Origin: Paenibacillus sp. A3
GTDB taxonomy: Bacteria > Bacillota > Bacilli > Paenibacillales > NBRC-103111
NCBI RefSeq assembly: GCF_001399685.1
Contig: NZ_JTHN01000032.1
Coordinates: 1 to 48,819, forward strand
DNA length: 48,819 bases
Direction of reading: 5' to 3'
The translations under genes and the position numbers were made by a program. The notes beneath the pieces are model-generated. The model was not told the DNA's origin. It made no database searches and saw nothing but the letters and a program-made list of their open reading frames with translations. The stretch's first letter is position 1; each line of letters starts with the position of its first letter. Positions 32,825 to 42,431 of this stretch are shown one piece after another.

Positions 32825-35800
32825 TTAATAAGTTGTAAACCGCTTGAGCCGCTTCTGCTCGTGTCGTGTGTTCAGCCGGTACGAACAGCCCTTCTTGGCG
32901 TCCCGTCAACAGCTTCGCTTTGATTGCACTATGAACATAAGGCAAAGCCCAATCGCTGACCATTGAAGCATCAGAGATTTCCGTTGAAGCTTTTTCTAAT
33001 TTTACACCCGCTCGATATTCATAAGCGCGGACAAGCATAATGGCCATCTCTTCTCTGGTAATGCTTCGATTCGGATCGAACATTTGCCGGGAATCACCTG
33101 TGACAATGCCTGCTTTATAAGCGGCGGATACTTCCTTGGCATACCATGCGTTTCCAGCCACGTCACCGAACGGAGCCGTCTCGGAAGACTTGAGATGAAG
33201 TGTCCGTACGAGAAGCGATGCAAACTCAGCACGGGTAACATCTTGGGTTGGTGCAAAGCTCGAGTTCGTCACTCCGTTCACGATATGCCGGGCGGACAGC
33301 TCTTGAATCGTCGAGTATGCCCAATGCATGCTTGTGACATCACTATAATTTTTTTCCAATGAAAGGACTGCGTAATGGCCGAGACGGTCAATCCCGACTT
33401 CGATTGCGGTATTGCCGTTTGTAAGCGTTCCGCCCAAGTACGTAAGACTTCCGTCATCCAGAATCTTATAAATACCGGCCAGCTTCGGATTCATTCCAAC
33501 TGGAATCGGGAATGTAAGTGTTACAGGCTTTTTCAACTCAGTCATTTCATACTGCTTCCCGGCTGCATCGGTCACGAAGATCGCGAGGTCGAATACCTTT
33601 CCGCCTAGCGTATAAAGACCGTTATCCTTGCTGCTCGCTTCTTTTAATGTCCGGTTCGCTTGTTCTGCTGAGACCGGTTCGATTTTCACCGTAATCACAG
33701 CGGAGTCATCAACCGATGGCAGCAAGCTGGTTGCGGATTTCAACAGATCGGCAGGAACGATCAGTTTTACACCGTGTGCCTGGACATGTAATGGACGCCC
33801 TTTAAGCTGGTCTACCTGCGCGATTGGAATGATAATGCGATGTTGTCCTTCCGTCAGTGCGACGGATACAGATGCAGAGTTTTTTTGCAGGTCTTCGTCC
33901 TTGACCACAGCCGAGTTACCCGGCAGCTCCGGCTTCATTGGCGGTACTACTGCCGTTGGAGATGAAGGTGACGATTCTGATGACCCCGACGAATCTGGCA
34001 ATCGATGAACTAGTATCACATATTCTTTAGTCGTTCCGTTCTGCGCCGTGACAAGGACAGAGATACGATTCGAGCCGACGAGCAGGCTGCTGCCGCCAGT
34101 AACAACGACTTGGGATGTGGCATGCTCGGCGGAATAAGTCACCGCCGCTACCGTTGTGCCATAGGATACATCAACCGTATAACTCAGCTTGTCCGGTGCG
34201 AATCCGTTCAATGTGATATTATTGACACGCAAATCAAGCAGGTTAGCGTTGGTCGATAACGCTTGAGGTTGTCTGGTTATCGCGATGCTATAAATACTCT
34301 TGGTTCCGTCTTGAGCAGTTATCGTAACCGTAACCGTATTTACTCCGACAATTAATTTATCGCCACCGGCAATCACAACGGTTGCAGCTGGATTTGCGGT
34401 TGCGTAAGTTATGCTTGTCACCGTAGTCTCATACGGTACCGACAATGAATAATTGAGCTTGTCTGAAGCGAATCCATCCAACGTCTTTCCGTTTACGCGC
34501 AGATCGAGCAAGGAACTGTCGGACGATAGCCCCTGAGGCTGTCTGATAATCACGATGCTATAAATGCTCTTAGTCCCGTCTTGCGCTGTTACCATAACCG
34601 TAACCGTATTTTTACCGACAATTAATTGATCTCCGCCAGTAACCGCCACGGTTGAAGCAGGACTTGCTGTTGAATAAGTTATGCTTGTCACCGTGGTCTC
34701 ATACGGTACCGATAATGAGTAGTCAAACTTATCCCATGCGAAACCGCTCAACGTCACCCCGTTAACGCGCAAATCACTCAAAGAGGCAGGCGGTATGTCG
34801 GCACGGTTCAGATTGATGACATACGATCTGACGTTTCCGTTCGGTGCTGTTATGGTCACTGTCACGACATTATTGCCAACCTGAAGGTTGGAGCCGCCAT
34901 TGACAACTACCGTTGCCTGAGGTTCTGAAGTCGTATAAGTAACTTTTGCATTCGTCACGCTACTCGGAACGTTCAGCGAATACTCCAATGTATTCGGTGT
35001 GAAGCTGTCTACCGAGACACCGTTAATTTTCAGATCCGTCAGGTTCGCGTTCCCGCTTGCAACCTTATCACCGGTAAAATCGATCTCGCTCATGCTTGTA
35101 AATGTTTTGGATGGATCCGTATTGTAGGTTCCTGTAACTACGAATTTTACGTAGCGGCCCTGCACAGCCTTATCCAAAGAGACAAAGTCTGTATATACGT
35201 TGCCTGTCCAAGTTTTTCCAAACGTGCCAGAGGCTTTGTTGGCTGCATTGCTCAAGAAAACAGGATCGTTTAAGTCGGCCGGGTTATCGGACGCGTACAA
35301 TTCGAATGTTTTCGGAATTTCCATCGCACTTTGGTTAGGTCGGCTCTTTCTCTGAATACCATTCAGTTTATACGTGCTCTCCATATCGATAATGACCCAG
35401 TGCGGGAATGGTGCAGCGGGCGCTTCCCATTTAGAATGCCAGATGGTTGTTTCTTGACCGTCCAAGATGTTGCTGGCTATAGCGTTCTCATTGTCTGCAT
35501 AAGAGCTAAAAGAATGGATAGAGAAAGCCGTTTTTGGAACGAATGTATAGATGATGCCATTCCGGGCAGTTTGCAAAGCCCACATCAAATCGAGATAGGC
35601 TTGATCGATCGCAGCTGCGCTGTCGCCAGAAGTAATAGCCTTAGCGGTAGCAAGTCGAGCCTCCAGTTCATTTTGTGCCTGTACGGGAAGTGATATTCCT
35701 GTAGTTCCTTTGACATACGCAATGAATTGTTCAGCTTCCTGAATTTTAGCTGTCAATTGATTAAAGTTGTACAAAGTTGTCGACCGGTACGAATCGGATA

Positions 35801-38117
35801 ACGCTTTGGCTTCCGTGGCGGATAGGGCGCGCTTCCATATCTTTAAGTCGTCCAGCGTAACGGTTGCTCCGCCGTTTCCTTTATTACCGTCTGCACCGAT
35901 GATGACGTGATAAGGAGTATCCATACTGGATGTACCCAGTGCGGTGATATCCTTGGTCGCCTTCATGACACCGTCGACGTAAGTGGTGGCCGTCTTGTTC
36001 GTCCTGTCTACGGATATGGTGAAGTGGTGCCATTCTGTCCCTACACTTTGAGCCGAATAATCGATACGATTGGTGCCGTCTGCCATGTTAAGCGTCATGT
36101 TGTTCGTAGTCGCAGGCCCAATATACCATCCGGCATTCTTACCGGAATTCCAGTTTTTGTTAGAGATTACCGTTTGATCGCCTGCCAAATTGCCGGTGTG
36201 CCAGAACGATACGGTGAAATCGCCATTACCGAACTTCAAGTCGGATCTGTCTCCAAGATCGATATAATTGGCATTGCCGGCCGCAATGCTGGCCGCTTGT
36301 CCGGATCTGCCTGCCACATAAGTGACATTACCGGCAGAGGCGGCCAGACCTGTTGCACCGGCAGCATCATCATTCAAATTGCCGTCAAATTTCATGTCGG
36401 ACACAAGCTGCTTCCACATCGTACCAGGATCGATCGGCGTCAATTCCGGTGCCGTGCCTTCCGTTCGTAAGTAGGTCTGCAAAGGCGCGCTTTTGTTGCC
36501 GTAAGCATCCACTGCCGCTATGGTAAGGACGTAGGACGTAGCCGGGCTCAGACCCGCTATCGGGATATTCATTTTGTTCGGAATCGGAGAGAAGTAAAAG
36601 TCCGATAAAACATTGTACGACTTTGCGACTTCTGCCGTACGCTGGTTATACACTTTGATTTCATAATGATGCATGGATTGATCGTCCTTGGCTTGCTTGA
36701 ATGAGAGCATCGGCACGTTATTCGAACCCGGCAACACTTTAAGGTCGGGGTTCGCCGGGAATTGCGGTGCCGTTTTGTTGCGGTTGCTTGAGGTATATGT
36801 GAAATTGCTTTTTATTTCATCCTTCGTATTGCCTATTAATTTCACTACCCATTTTTTTCCCGCTAATGCGCCGGCACTGTTATAAGGAGTTGGGGAATTA
36901 TTGCCTTGCCATTTGCCACCCAGATAGATAGAGCCTGGATCTCCGTTATACTCCACGCGTTCAATCTCTACGCGGTCCTTGTATACCTCAATGAGTTGGG
37001 ATTGGTTGACAGGGAATTCGAATCGCCCATCCATCAATCCTTCTTCCGTGACAGCGGAATAGCCATGATCTACCTCGATGTATGACATGGATCCAAGATT
37101 GATAGCGGTAAAATCTTTCTGATAGATCGAACGATCATCGTTAATAGTCAAATGCGAATGGCCGGATAAAACTATGACTTGCGGATAATCCTTCAAATCC
37201 GTATACAGGTTCTGATTGCTTCCTTGCTGGCCGTCCATGGCGGTGCCGGACACAGGATGATGCAAAGTAATGAAGATAGGCTTATTCAGATTCGCCGGAT
37301 CGGCTGTTATTGCTGCGAGCCGACCCTTCAGCCAGTTTCTTTGTCCTGTGTCGCCGTTATAATTGTTCCCGTTCAAAAAGAAAAACGAATAGCCGCCGAT
37401 TGTTTTCTCGTAATAGCCATTCGGTTGATCAGTAAACCATTCCGCCGGGTAATAGTTTTTCACTTCGGCTACGCTTGCGTCATGGTTGCCGATCGCAATC
37501 TGAACGGGCATGCCGGACCAATTTTTGCGTGCCAATTGTTCTTGCAGAACATCGCGTGCAAATTGATGATCCGGCCCTTTGCCATCACCGTTGTCATTGA
37601 TGATGTCGCCCGCGATAACTATGGCATCCGGATTGGGAAAGATGGAAGAAAGAACATCGAAATTGCTGGCATACCTTGCGCGTGTCTTGGCATTCTCAGC
37701 CTCCGTGCCGGGACCGACATGGATATCCGACATCGCGGCGAATTTCAGCAGCGGTTTTTCGGTTGTTTTGATGATGTAGCCGTATGTAGCGGGTTTGCTC
37801 CAGACGCCGTCTTTCAAGGCGATCACTGAGATATTCGTCGACTCCGTGAGGACAATCGGCGTTCCGTTAAACTTAAGGCTTGTTTCGTCAGGCATGGTCC
37901 CGTCCAACGTGTAATAGAGGTCGGCACCTGATGTGGTGGAGCTAAGCGCAACGGTAACAGATTGCTCATAGCGTCCTGCGGGTACGGAAACGACCGGCGT
38001 GTCGACTGTAGCTGCTGCGATCGCTGCCGGGATAGAGCCTGCTCCTGCTGAACTAACAACAGAAGTTGCTATGGTGCAAGCCAGGAATGCGGATACAAAT
38101 TTCTTGGTTTTCAACAA
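32820..38117 (-). CDS. S-layer-anchored multidomain metallophosphoesterase
   Basis: A 1765-residue cell-surface enzyme. In order: a signal peptide (1-33); a chitobiase C-terminal-type beta domain (about 38-113); a calcineurin-like phosphoesterase (about 117-375) with all metal motifs (MSDIHVGPG, AGDIIND, IGNHDAS, LHHP and SGHSHL); a fibronectin-like region; a LamG/concanavalin domain (about 570-780); a FIVAR-like helical stretch; a discoidin-type F5/8 C domain (about 866-1015); four cadherin-like beta-sandwich repeats (about 1020-1370, each opening with LxDLRVNGxTL); a Ser/Pro linker; a ZU5-like segment; and three SLH repeats (from about 1590), the wall anchor. TTG start with AAAGGAGGAC upstream. 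It probably hydrolyses phosphodiesters or monoesters bound to polymers; with the phytase it suggests phosphate scavenging. Confidence 0.92.
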   Translation of the reverse strand: MLKTKKFVSAFLACTIATSVVSSAGAGSIPAAIAAATVDTPVVSVPAGRYEQSVTVALSSTTSGADLYYTLDGTMPDETSLKFNGTPIVLTESTNISVIALKDGVWSKPATYGYIIKTTEKPLLKFAAMSDIHVGPGTEAENAKTRARYASNFDVLSSIFPNPDAIVIAGDIINDNGDGKGPDHQFARDVLQEQLARKNWSGMPVQIAIGNHDASVAEVKNYYPAEWFTDQPNGYYEKTIGGYSFFFLNGNNYNGDTGQRNWLKGRLAAITADPANLNKPIFITLHHPVSGTAMDGQQGSNQNLYTDLKDYPQVIVLSGHSHLTINDDRSIYQKDFTAINLGSMSYIEVDHGYSAVTEEGLMDGRFEFPVNQSQLIEVYKDRVEIERVEYNGDPGSIYLGGKWQGNNSPTPYNSAGALAGKKWVVKLIGNTKDEIKSNFTYTSSNRNKTAPQFPANPDLKVLPGSNNVPMLSFKQAKDDQSMHHYEIKVYNQRTAEVAKSYNVLSDFYFSPIPNKMNIPIAGLSPATSYVLTIAAVDAYGNKSAPLQTYLRTEGTAPELTPIDPGTMWKQLVSDMKFDGNLNDDAAGATGLAASAGNVTYVAGRSGQAASIAAGNANYIDLGDRSDLKFGNGDFTVSFWHTGNLAGDQTVISNKNWNSGKNAGWYIGPATTNNMTLNMADGTNRIDYSAQSVGTEWHHFTISVDRTNKTATTYVDGVMKATKDITALGTSSMDTPYHVIIGADGNKGNGGATVTLDDLKIWKRALSATEAKALSDSYRSTTLYNFNQLTAKIQEAEQFIAYVKGTTGISLPVQAQNELEARLATAKAITSGDSAAAIDQAYLDLMWALQTARNGIIYTFVPKTAFSIHSFSSYADNENAIASNILDGQETTIWHSKWEAPAAPFPHWVIIDMESTYKLNGIQRKSRPNQSAMEIPKTFELYASDNPADLNDPVFLSNAANKASGTFGKTWTGNVYTDFVSLDKAVQGRYVKFVVTGTYNTDPSKTFTSMSEIDFTGDKVASGNANLTDLKINGVSVDSFTPNTLEYSLNVPSSVTNAKVTYTTSEPQATVVVNGGSNLQVGNNVVTVTITAPNGNVRSYVINLNRADIPPASLSDLRVNGVTLSGFAWDKFDYSLSVPYETTVTSITYSTASPASTVAVTGGDQLIVGKNTVTVMVTAQDGTKSIYSIVIIRQPQGLSSDSSLLDLRVNGKTLDGFASDKLNYSLSVPYETTVTSITYATANPAATVVIAGGDKLIVGVNTVTVTITAQDGTKSIYSIAITRQPQALSTNANLLDLRVNNITLNGFAPDKLSYTVDVSYGTTVAAVTYSAEHATSQVVVTGGSSLLVGSNRISVLVTAQNGTTKEYVILVHRLPDSSGSSESSPSSPTAVVPPMKPELPGNSAVVKDEDLQKNSASVSVALTEGQHRIIIPIAQVDQLKGRPLHVQAHGVKLIVPADLLKSATSLLPSVDDSAVITVKIEPVSAEQANRTLKEASSKDNGLYTLGGKVFDLAIFVTDAAGKQYEMTELKKPVTLTFPIPVGMNPKLAGIYKILDDGSLTYLGGTLTNGNTAIEVGIDRLGHYAVLSLEKNYSDVTSMHWAYSTIQELSARHIVNGVTNSSFAPTQDVTRAEFASLLVRTLHLKSSETAPFGDVAGNAWYAKEVSAAYKAGIVTGDSRQMFDPNRSITREEMAIMLVRAYEYRAGVKLEKASTEISDASMVSDWALPYVHSAIKAKLLTGRQEGLFVPAEHTTRAEAAQAVYNLLK
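34010..35065 (-). repeat. Four tandem cadherin-like repeats within the phosphoesterase gene
   Basis: Four units of about 90 codons. The two middle units are close to identical at the DNA level (for example the segments near 34440 and 34690 share TTATGCTTGTCACCGT and CTCATACGGTACCGA). This points to recent duplication or unequal recombination and may make the copy number unstable. Confidence 0.8.
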
Positions 38118-38501
38118 GTGAAGTCCTCCTTTTTACAAGCTTGAATGATGGATTGATGTAAATAGCTTCATGTGTGCTCGTACGGATGACTTAGATAGGC
38201 ATTCCCTCCTTTAACTACAAAACAATATAAAAACATATTAATTAGTTGTTTTTATAATTGTTTTATTGCATTTTATTTGTATTTTGTTTTTGTGAGATTA
38301 AATAGAGGTGATGTTTTTGTAAAGGAAAAGAGGGCTTTTGAAAATCAAATAAAAAACGGCTTCGTATTTTCTTAATAATGCGTTGATGTAGATATAACAA
38401 TCAGAAGTTAAATTAAATAAAGGGAAAAACACGGTAAACAAATGATCCAAATTTAAAATTTGTTGTTTTTTGTGATGATTTATTATTGATGAGGTGGCCC
38501 G
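38118..38501. other. AT-rich divergent gap
   Basis: A 384-bp stretch between the phosphoesterase and the permease gene. It contains the ribosome site of the former, AT-rich sequence without a clear SigA promoter, and a perfect palindrome at 38448. No gene is visible. Confidence 0.4.
38448..38462. promoter_or_regulatory. Palindrome upstream of the permease gene
   Basis: CAAATTT-A-AAATTTG is a perfect 7-1-7 inverted repeat 40 bp before the permease ATG. The 7-1-7 shape is that of Fur-family sites, but the sequence does not match the Fur or Zur consensus, so the binder is unknown. Confidence 0.35.
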
Positions 38502-39437
38502 ATGAGTTTTCTAAGTGATTTTCGCACAATGGTGATTGGCATTTTACTCGAATCGTTTCCCTTTATTTTACTTGGTGTCGTGATTTCCGCTTTGCTCCAA
38601 ACGCTGGTAAGTGATCAACTGCTGCAGCGATGGATACCGAAAAAAACGATTCCCGGCATCCTTTTCGGATGTTTGCTGGGTATCATTTTTCCGCTTTGTG
38701 AATGCGGGATCATCCCTGTTGTGCACCGGTTGATTCGCAAAGGCATGCCGCCTTATATCGGCATTGTGTTTATGATGGCAGGGCCGGTCATCAATCCGGT
38801 CGTATTTACTTCCACGTTCGTGGCCTTTCAGGCCCAGCCAGAGATGGCTATCTCCCGCATGGTGCTGGCGTTTGCCGCGTCGGCCTTCATTGGGCTATGG
38901 GCTTCTCGGGGAGTACATGCTTCTGCGCTCCGTAATACAGTGAACAACGCTAATGAACAGGCCGCTGCAGGCCAAAAAAACATCAAGCACCCGCATTCCG
39001 ACAAAGCGCCAAACGCAGCATGGAAAACGAAATTGCACGAAACGTTGGAGCATGCTGCCATTGAAATGTTTGATGTAGGCAAATATTTAGTTTTGGGCGC
39101 TACCGTCACAGCTTTGCTGCAAACCGTTGTAAGCAAGAAGTGGCTTCTTGCGTTAAGTGATGGGGACTGGACCCCGCATTTGTTTATGATGGGGCTTTCC
39201 TATGTCCTTTCCATTTGCTCCACAGCGGATTCTTTTGTCGGAGCTACGTTCATTCCCGATTTTAGTTTAGGTTCAGTGCTTGCTTTTCTCGTATTTGGCG
39301 CCATGCTTGATATCAAAAGCACTTTGATGCTGCTAAAAGTCTTTCGCTTCAAAACCGTCGCTGCGGTTCTGATCATTTCAGCGGTCGTTGTTCTGTTGGG
39401 GTCTGTCGCCTTCGATCAACTGTATATGCACTTATAA
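38502..39437 (+). CDS. DUF318/UPF0718 family permease (YcgR-like)
   Basis: A 311-residue permease with about eight membrane helices in two halves. The signature PLCECGIIPV (about 66-75) with its two cysteines, and MAGPVINPVVF (about 92-102), mark the family, which includes the arsenical exporter ArsP. The central hydrophilic loop (about 143-180) is basic. It is paired with a TIGR03943-type protein 18 bp downstream, the same order as ycgR-ycgQ in B. subtilis. A metal or metalloid role is likely but the substrate is unknown. Confidence 0.87.
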   Translation: MSFLSDFRTMVIGILLESFPFILLGVVISALLQTLVSDQLLQRWIPKKTIPGILFGCLLGIIFPLCECGIIPVVHRLIRKGMPPYIGIVFMMAGPVINPVVFTSTFVAFQAQPEMAISRMVLAFAASAFIGLWASRGVHASALRNTVNNANEQAAAGQKNIKHPHSDKAPNAAWKTKLHETLEHAAIEMFDVGKYLVLGATVTALLQTVVSKKWLLALSDGDWTPHLFMMGLSYVLSICSTADSFVGATFIPDFSLGSVLAFLVFGAMLDIKSTLMLLKVFRFKTVAAVLIISAVVVLLGSVAFDQLYMHL

Positions 39438-39455
39438 CATGGAGGCGGGGTAATC

Positions 39456-40361
39456 ATGAAAATAAGTTCCGCGTTTGCGCATCGAACGATTCGAGCTGCG
39501 GTCTTGATCGCATTTGTTTTTTTTATTGTCCGGATTAGCCGGTCGGATGCGTTGAGCTATTATGTGGCTCCAAGAATGGAGCTTTGGGTAAAAGGTCTTG
39601 CCTTTGGTTTGTATGTACTGGCCATGCACCAGCTTTATTTGGCGGTTCGGGATGTCTTGTCCAAAAAGAAAACTGGTGCGATCATTTGTACTTGTTCATC
39701 ACATAGTCACGATCAATGGAAACCAAGCGTTATTATCATGTATGCGGCTTTGACCGTTCCGCTTGTTCTTGCCTTTTTCATTCCCGATGCGGTATTAGGA
39801 AGTCAGATGGCGGCCAAAAAAGGGTTGAATTTAACCCCTTCAGGCATATTGCTTCATAGCAATTCCGGTGATGCAGCTCCAAACTTAATTCCCAATCATA
39901 AGTTACAATTGGATTCGGGACCGTCTTTTCCGTTCAATGAATACACAAGGCCCTATGCCAAACAGGCTGCGGATATGTACAATCAGCCTCTCATTACGAT
40001 TAACGATGATATTTATATTGAATCGCTGACGTCGATGGACTTGTATCAAGAGCAATTTATCGGTAAAAAGGTGCAGATTAGCGGTTATGTTTACCGTCTC
40101 GACAGTATGAATAAAAACCAATTTGCCGTGGGAAGATTCGCGATGCGGTGCTGTGTCGCAGACTCCGTACCGCTTGCTATCCTTGTAGAAACCGATACCC
40201 CCGAACAATGGCAAAACGATATGTATGTGGTCGCTCTCGGCACCATTGAAAAACGTAATTTTGACGGCAAAAGCGTATTGGCTATCGATGCCAAATCGAT
40301 AGACACCCAAAAAGTGCCTACAAGTCCTTACGTTTATGGAAATCCGTATTTTGGGGATTGA
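39456..40361 (+). CDS. TIGR03943 family protein (YcgQ-like)
   Basis: A 301-residue membrane-anchored protein. Three or four N-terminal helices (to about residue 125) are followed by an extracytoplasmic domain with VQISGYVYRLDSMNKNQFAV and RFAMRCCVADSVPLAILVE. The CC pair and histidines (CTCSSHSHDQ near 75) could bind metal. It belongs with the upstream permease (GGAGGCGGG ribosome site, 18 bp gap). The pair recurs together in Bacillales, which supports joint function; mechanism unknown. Confidence 0.87.
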   Translation: MKISSAFAHRTIRAAVLIAFVFFIVRISRSDALSYYVAPRMELWVKGLAFGLYVLAMHQLYLAVRDVLSKKKTGAIICTCSSHSHDQWKPSVIIMYAALTVPLVLAFFIPDAVLGSQMAAKKGLNLTPSGILLHSNSGDAAPNLIPNHKLQLDSGPSFPFNEYTRPYAKQAADMYNQPLITINDDIYIESLTSMDLYQEQFIGKKVQISGYVYRLDSMNKNQFAVGRFAMRCCVADSVPLAILVETDTPEQWQNDMYVVALGTIEKRNFDGKSVLAIDAKSIDTQKVPTSPYVYGNPYFGD

Positions 40362-40402
40362 TGAGATAAGGTTTGCAAAAGACTTCGTTCATCGCCTATA
40401 AT

Positions 40403-40420
40403 ACTGAATAAACGTTCAGT
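40403..40420. promoter_or_regulatory. TetR-type operator in front of the second tetR gene
   Basis: ACTGAA-TAAACG-TTCAGT, a perfect 6-bp inverted repeat 57 bp before the GTG start. TATAATACTG just upstream (40398-40403) may be the promoter -10, so binding would block transcription. It shares 13 of 14 core bases with the operator at 2526. Confidence 0.6.
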
Positions 40421-40476
40421 GTTATACTGGCGTCCTCTTTAAAGAATCTGTCATCCAGAAAAGTGGTGAAGTAGAT

Positions 40477-41076
40477 GTGAATAAAAAGAAACAGCAAACC
40501 GAGCAAACGAAGAAGAAGATCGCCGATGCCGCAAGAGCTTTATTTGCCCAAAAAGGCTATAAAGCAACATCCATAGAAGATATCGTGAAAGCAACCGGGT
40601 GCAGCGCCGGGAACATTTATTATCATTTCAAGAACAAGGAAGGGCTTTTTTTATATTTAATTGAAGAGTGGAACACGGAATGGGATAAGACATGGCTGGA
40701 CAAAGAAACGCTGTATCCCACCACGATCGATAAATTATATGGCATGGCCGAGCATTTGGCGCTTGATCAACTAAATCATCCGCTAACTAAGGCCGCTGAT
40801 GAATTTTTCAACAACTCCGAGAAAGCTCCAGATGTAGAGGAGCGAATTCATGAAATGGTCAAAGGCTATCTTGACTTTAATCGGCAGCTGCTGCAGAGGG
40901 GTATCGATAAGCATGAATTCGAAACCACCAATGTTACCGGACTCGCCATTATTTTGGACAGCCTGATGCTTGGATTGAATCAACATAGCCGGAGAATGGA
41001 AAGAGAAGAAGCGCTGGAGGCATATCGATTGGCTATGGATGTGTTTTTGCATGGCATTACCAAGCCAACCCGCTAG
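40477..41076 (+). CDS. TetR/AcrR family repressor of the adjacent MFS pump
   Basis: A 199-residue TetR protein. The helix-turn-helix is at about residues 30-58 (TSIEDIVKATGCSAGNIYYH, then FKNKEGLF). GTG start with GTGGTGAAG upstream. Operators flank it on both sides, at 40403 and 41095, the second in front of the MFS gene 66 bp away. The arrangement parallels yfiR-yfiS of B. subtilis. Drug-responsive derepression of the pump is the likely role; ligand unknown. Confidence 0.92.
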   Translation: MNKKKQQTEQTKKKIADAARALFAQKGYKATSIEDIVKATGCSAGNIYYHFKNKEGLFLYLIEEWNTEWDKTWLDKETLYPTTIDKLYGMAEHLALDQLNHPLTKAADEFFNNSEKAPDVEERIHEMVKGYLDFNRQLLQRGIDKHEFETTNVTGLAIILDSLMLGLNQHSRRMEREEALEAYRLAMDVFLHGITKPTR

Positions 41077-41094
41077 CCTTTTTTTGCCCTCATC

Positions 41095-41110
41095 CTGAAT
41101 AAATATTCAG
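41095..41110. promoter_or_regulatory. TetR-type operator before the MFS gene
   Basis: CTGAATA-AA-TATTCAG is a perfect inverted repeat 32 bp before the pump start and matches the upstream operator at most positions. Confidence 0.6.
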
Positions 41111-41142
41111 TATTTTTTTAAAGAAGTATGGAGGAATTAAGA

Positions 41143-42351
41143 ATGAAATTATTATCAAAAAATCGGGGAGCCTTACCGATCCTCATGTTCAATCTATTTC
41201 TGGTCTTCTCGGGGATCGGCCTTGTTATCCCCATTATGCCTAAGTTCATGGAAAGTTTGGGCATCACCGGGGGGATTGTCGGCCTGTTGGTTGCGGCTTT
41301 TTCACTGACGCAGCTTCTTTGTTCGCCGTTGGCCGGCCGATTGGCCGATTCCTTCGGTAGAAAAAGGATGATTGTCATCGGCTTGACCGTGTTCGCCTTC
41401 TCTGAAGTGTTGTTCGGGATAGCAAGTTCATCTGTTCTACTATTTGTTTCCAGGCTGCTCGGCGGCATTAGTGCTGCGATGATTATGCCGGCCGTTATGG
41501 CTTACGCGGCAGATATCACGACAAAGGAAGAAAGGGCGGCGGGGATGGGCTACATTAACGCAGCCATTACAACAGGCTTTATTATCGGACCCGGCATTGG
41601 CGGTTATATTGCCGAATTCGGCATCCGCGTGCCTTTTTACGCCGCGGGGGTTGCGGGGATTTTCGCTGCATGTATTACATTGTTTATTCTACGGGAGTCG
41701 CTCCCTTCAAAAGAAAATATAGTTGATACTCCGTCTGGCGCAAAAGAATGGGGCGGTCTTCTCTCGCAATTGAGATACGCTTATAGAGAGCCGTATTTTT
41801 TAAGCTTGATCATCGTTTTTGTCATGTCGTTTGGGCTTGCTAATTTTGAAACGGTCTTTGGACTGTTTGTGGATCACAAATTTGGGTTTGGGCCTAAAGA
41901 TATCGCCTTTATCATAACGTTCGGATCGATAGCCGGCGCTGTAGTTCAGGCTACGGCTTTCAGCTGGATCATGAAGCGCTTCGGGGAGCAGCGTGTCATA
42001 TCGCTCTGCCTGATCTTTGCTAGTTTGTTTATTCTACTGACGCTTTTTGTTCACACATTCTGGTTGATTTTTGCCGTTACCTTCATTGTATTTCTGGCAA
42101 TCGATATTTTACGGCCGGCCATCAGTACGCAAATGTCAATGGTGGCAAAAGATCAGCAGGGCTATGTTGCCGGCTTAAACTCTGCCTTTACCAGTCTCGG
42201 CAATGTTGTGGGTCCTATCGTAGCCGGTTTTTTATTCGATCTGGACGTTAACTATCCGTATACACTGGCGTGCCTGATATTGTTTATTTGTTTTGTTTTA
42301 TCGGTAAAAGGTAAAAAGAACAACTTGCAGGATGTGAATGCCGCCTCCTGA
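41143..42351 (+). CDS. MFS drug efflux transporter
   Basis: A 402-residue, 12-helix major facilitator. The loop 2-3 motif GRLADSFGRKRMIVIG (about 66-81) is the MFS motif A, and GPGIGGYIAEFG (about 148-159) is the antiporter motif C of drug exporters, placing it in the DHA1 group. ATG 41143 follows GGAGG by 8 nt; an ATG at 41128 is in frame but lies before that site. It is under the adjacent TetR. Substrates cannot be told from the sequence. Confidence 0.92.
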   Translation: MKLLSKNRGALPILMFNLFLVFSGIGLVIPIMPKFMESLGITGGIVGLLVAAFSLTQLLCSPLAGRLADSFGRKRMIVIGLTVFAFSEVLFGIASSSVLLFVSRLLGGISAAMIMPAVMAYAADITTKEERAAGMGYINAAITTGFIIGPGIGGYIAEFGIRVPFYAAGVAGIFAACITLFILRESLPSKENIVDTPSGAKEWGGLLSQLRYAYREPYFLSLIIVFVMSFGLANFETVFGLFVDHKFGFGPKDIAFIITFGSIAGAVVQATAFSWIMKRFGEQRVISLCLIFASLFILLTLFVHTFWLIFAVTFIVFLAIDILRPAISTQMSMVAKDQQGYVAGLNSAFTSLGNVVGPIVAGFLFDLDVNYPYTLACLILFICFVLSVKGKKNNLQDVNAAS

Positions 42352-42431
42352 TGGGGAAGAGCTGTTAATATCATGGAGAATACGGCTTCACTTGTAGCTC
42401 ACGTGCTATGTTACGTCCCATAGAGGGCATT

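Noticed and set aside
34010..35065. CRISPR-like array because of regularly spaced similar DNA
   Set aside because: The period is about 270 bp and in frame within a coding region encoding cadherin-like domains, so it is a protein repeat.
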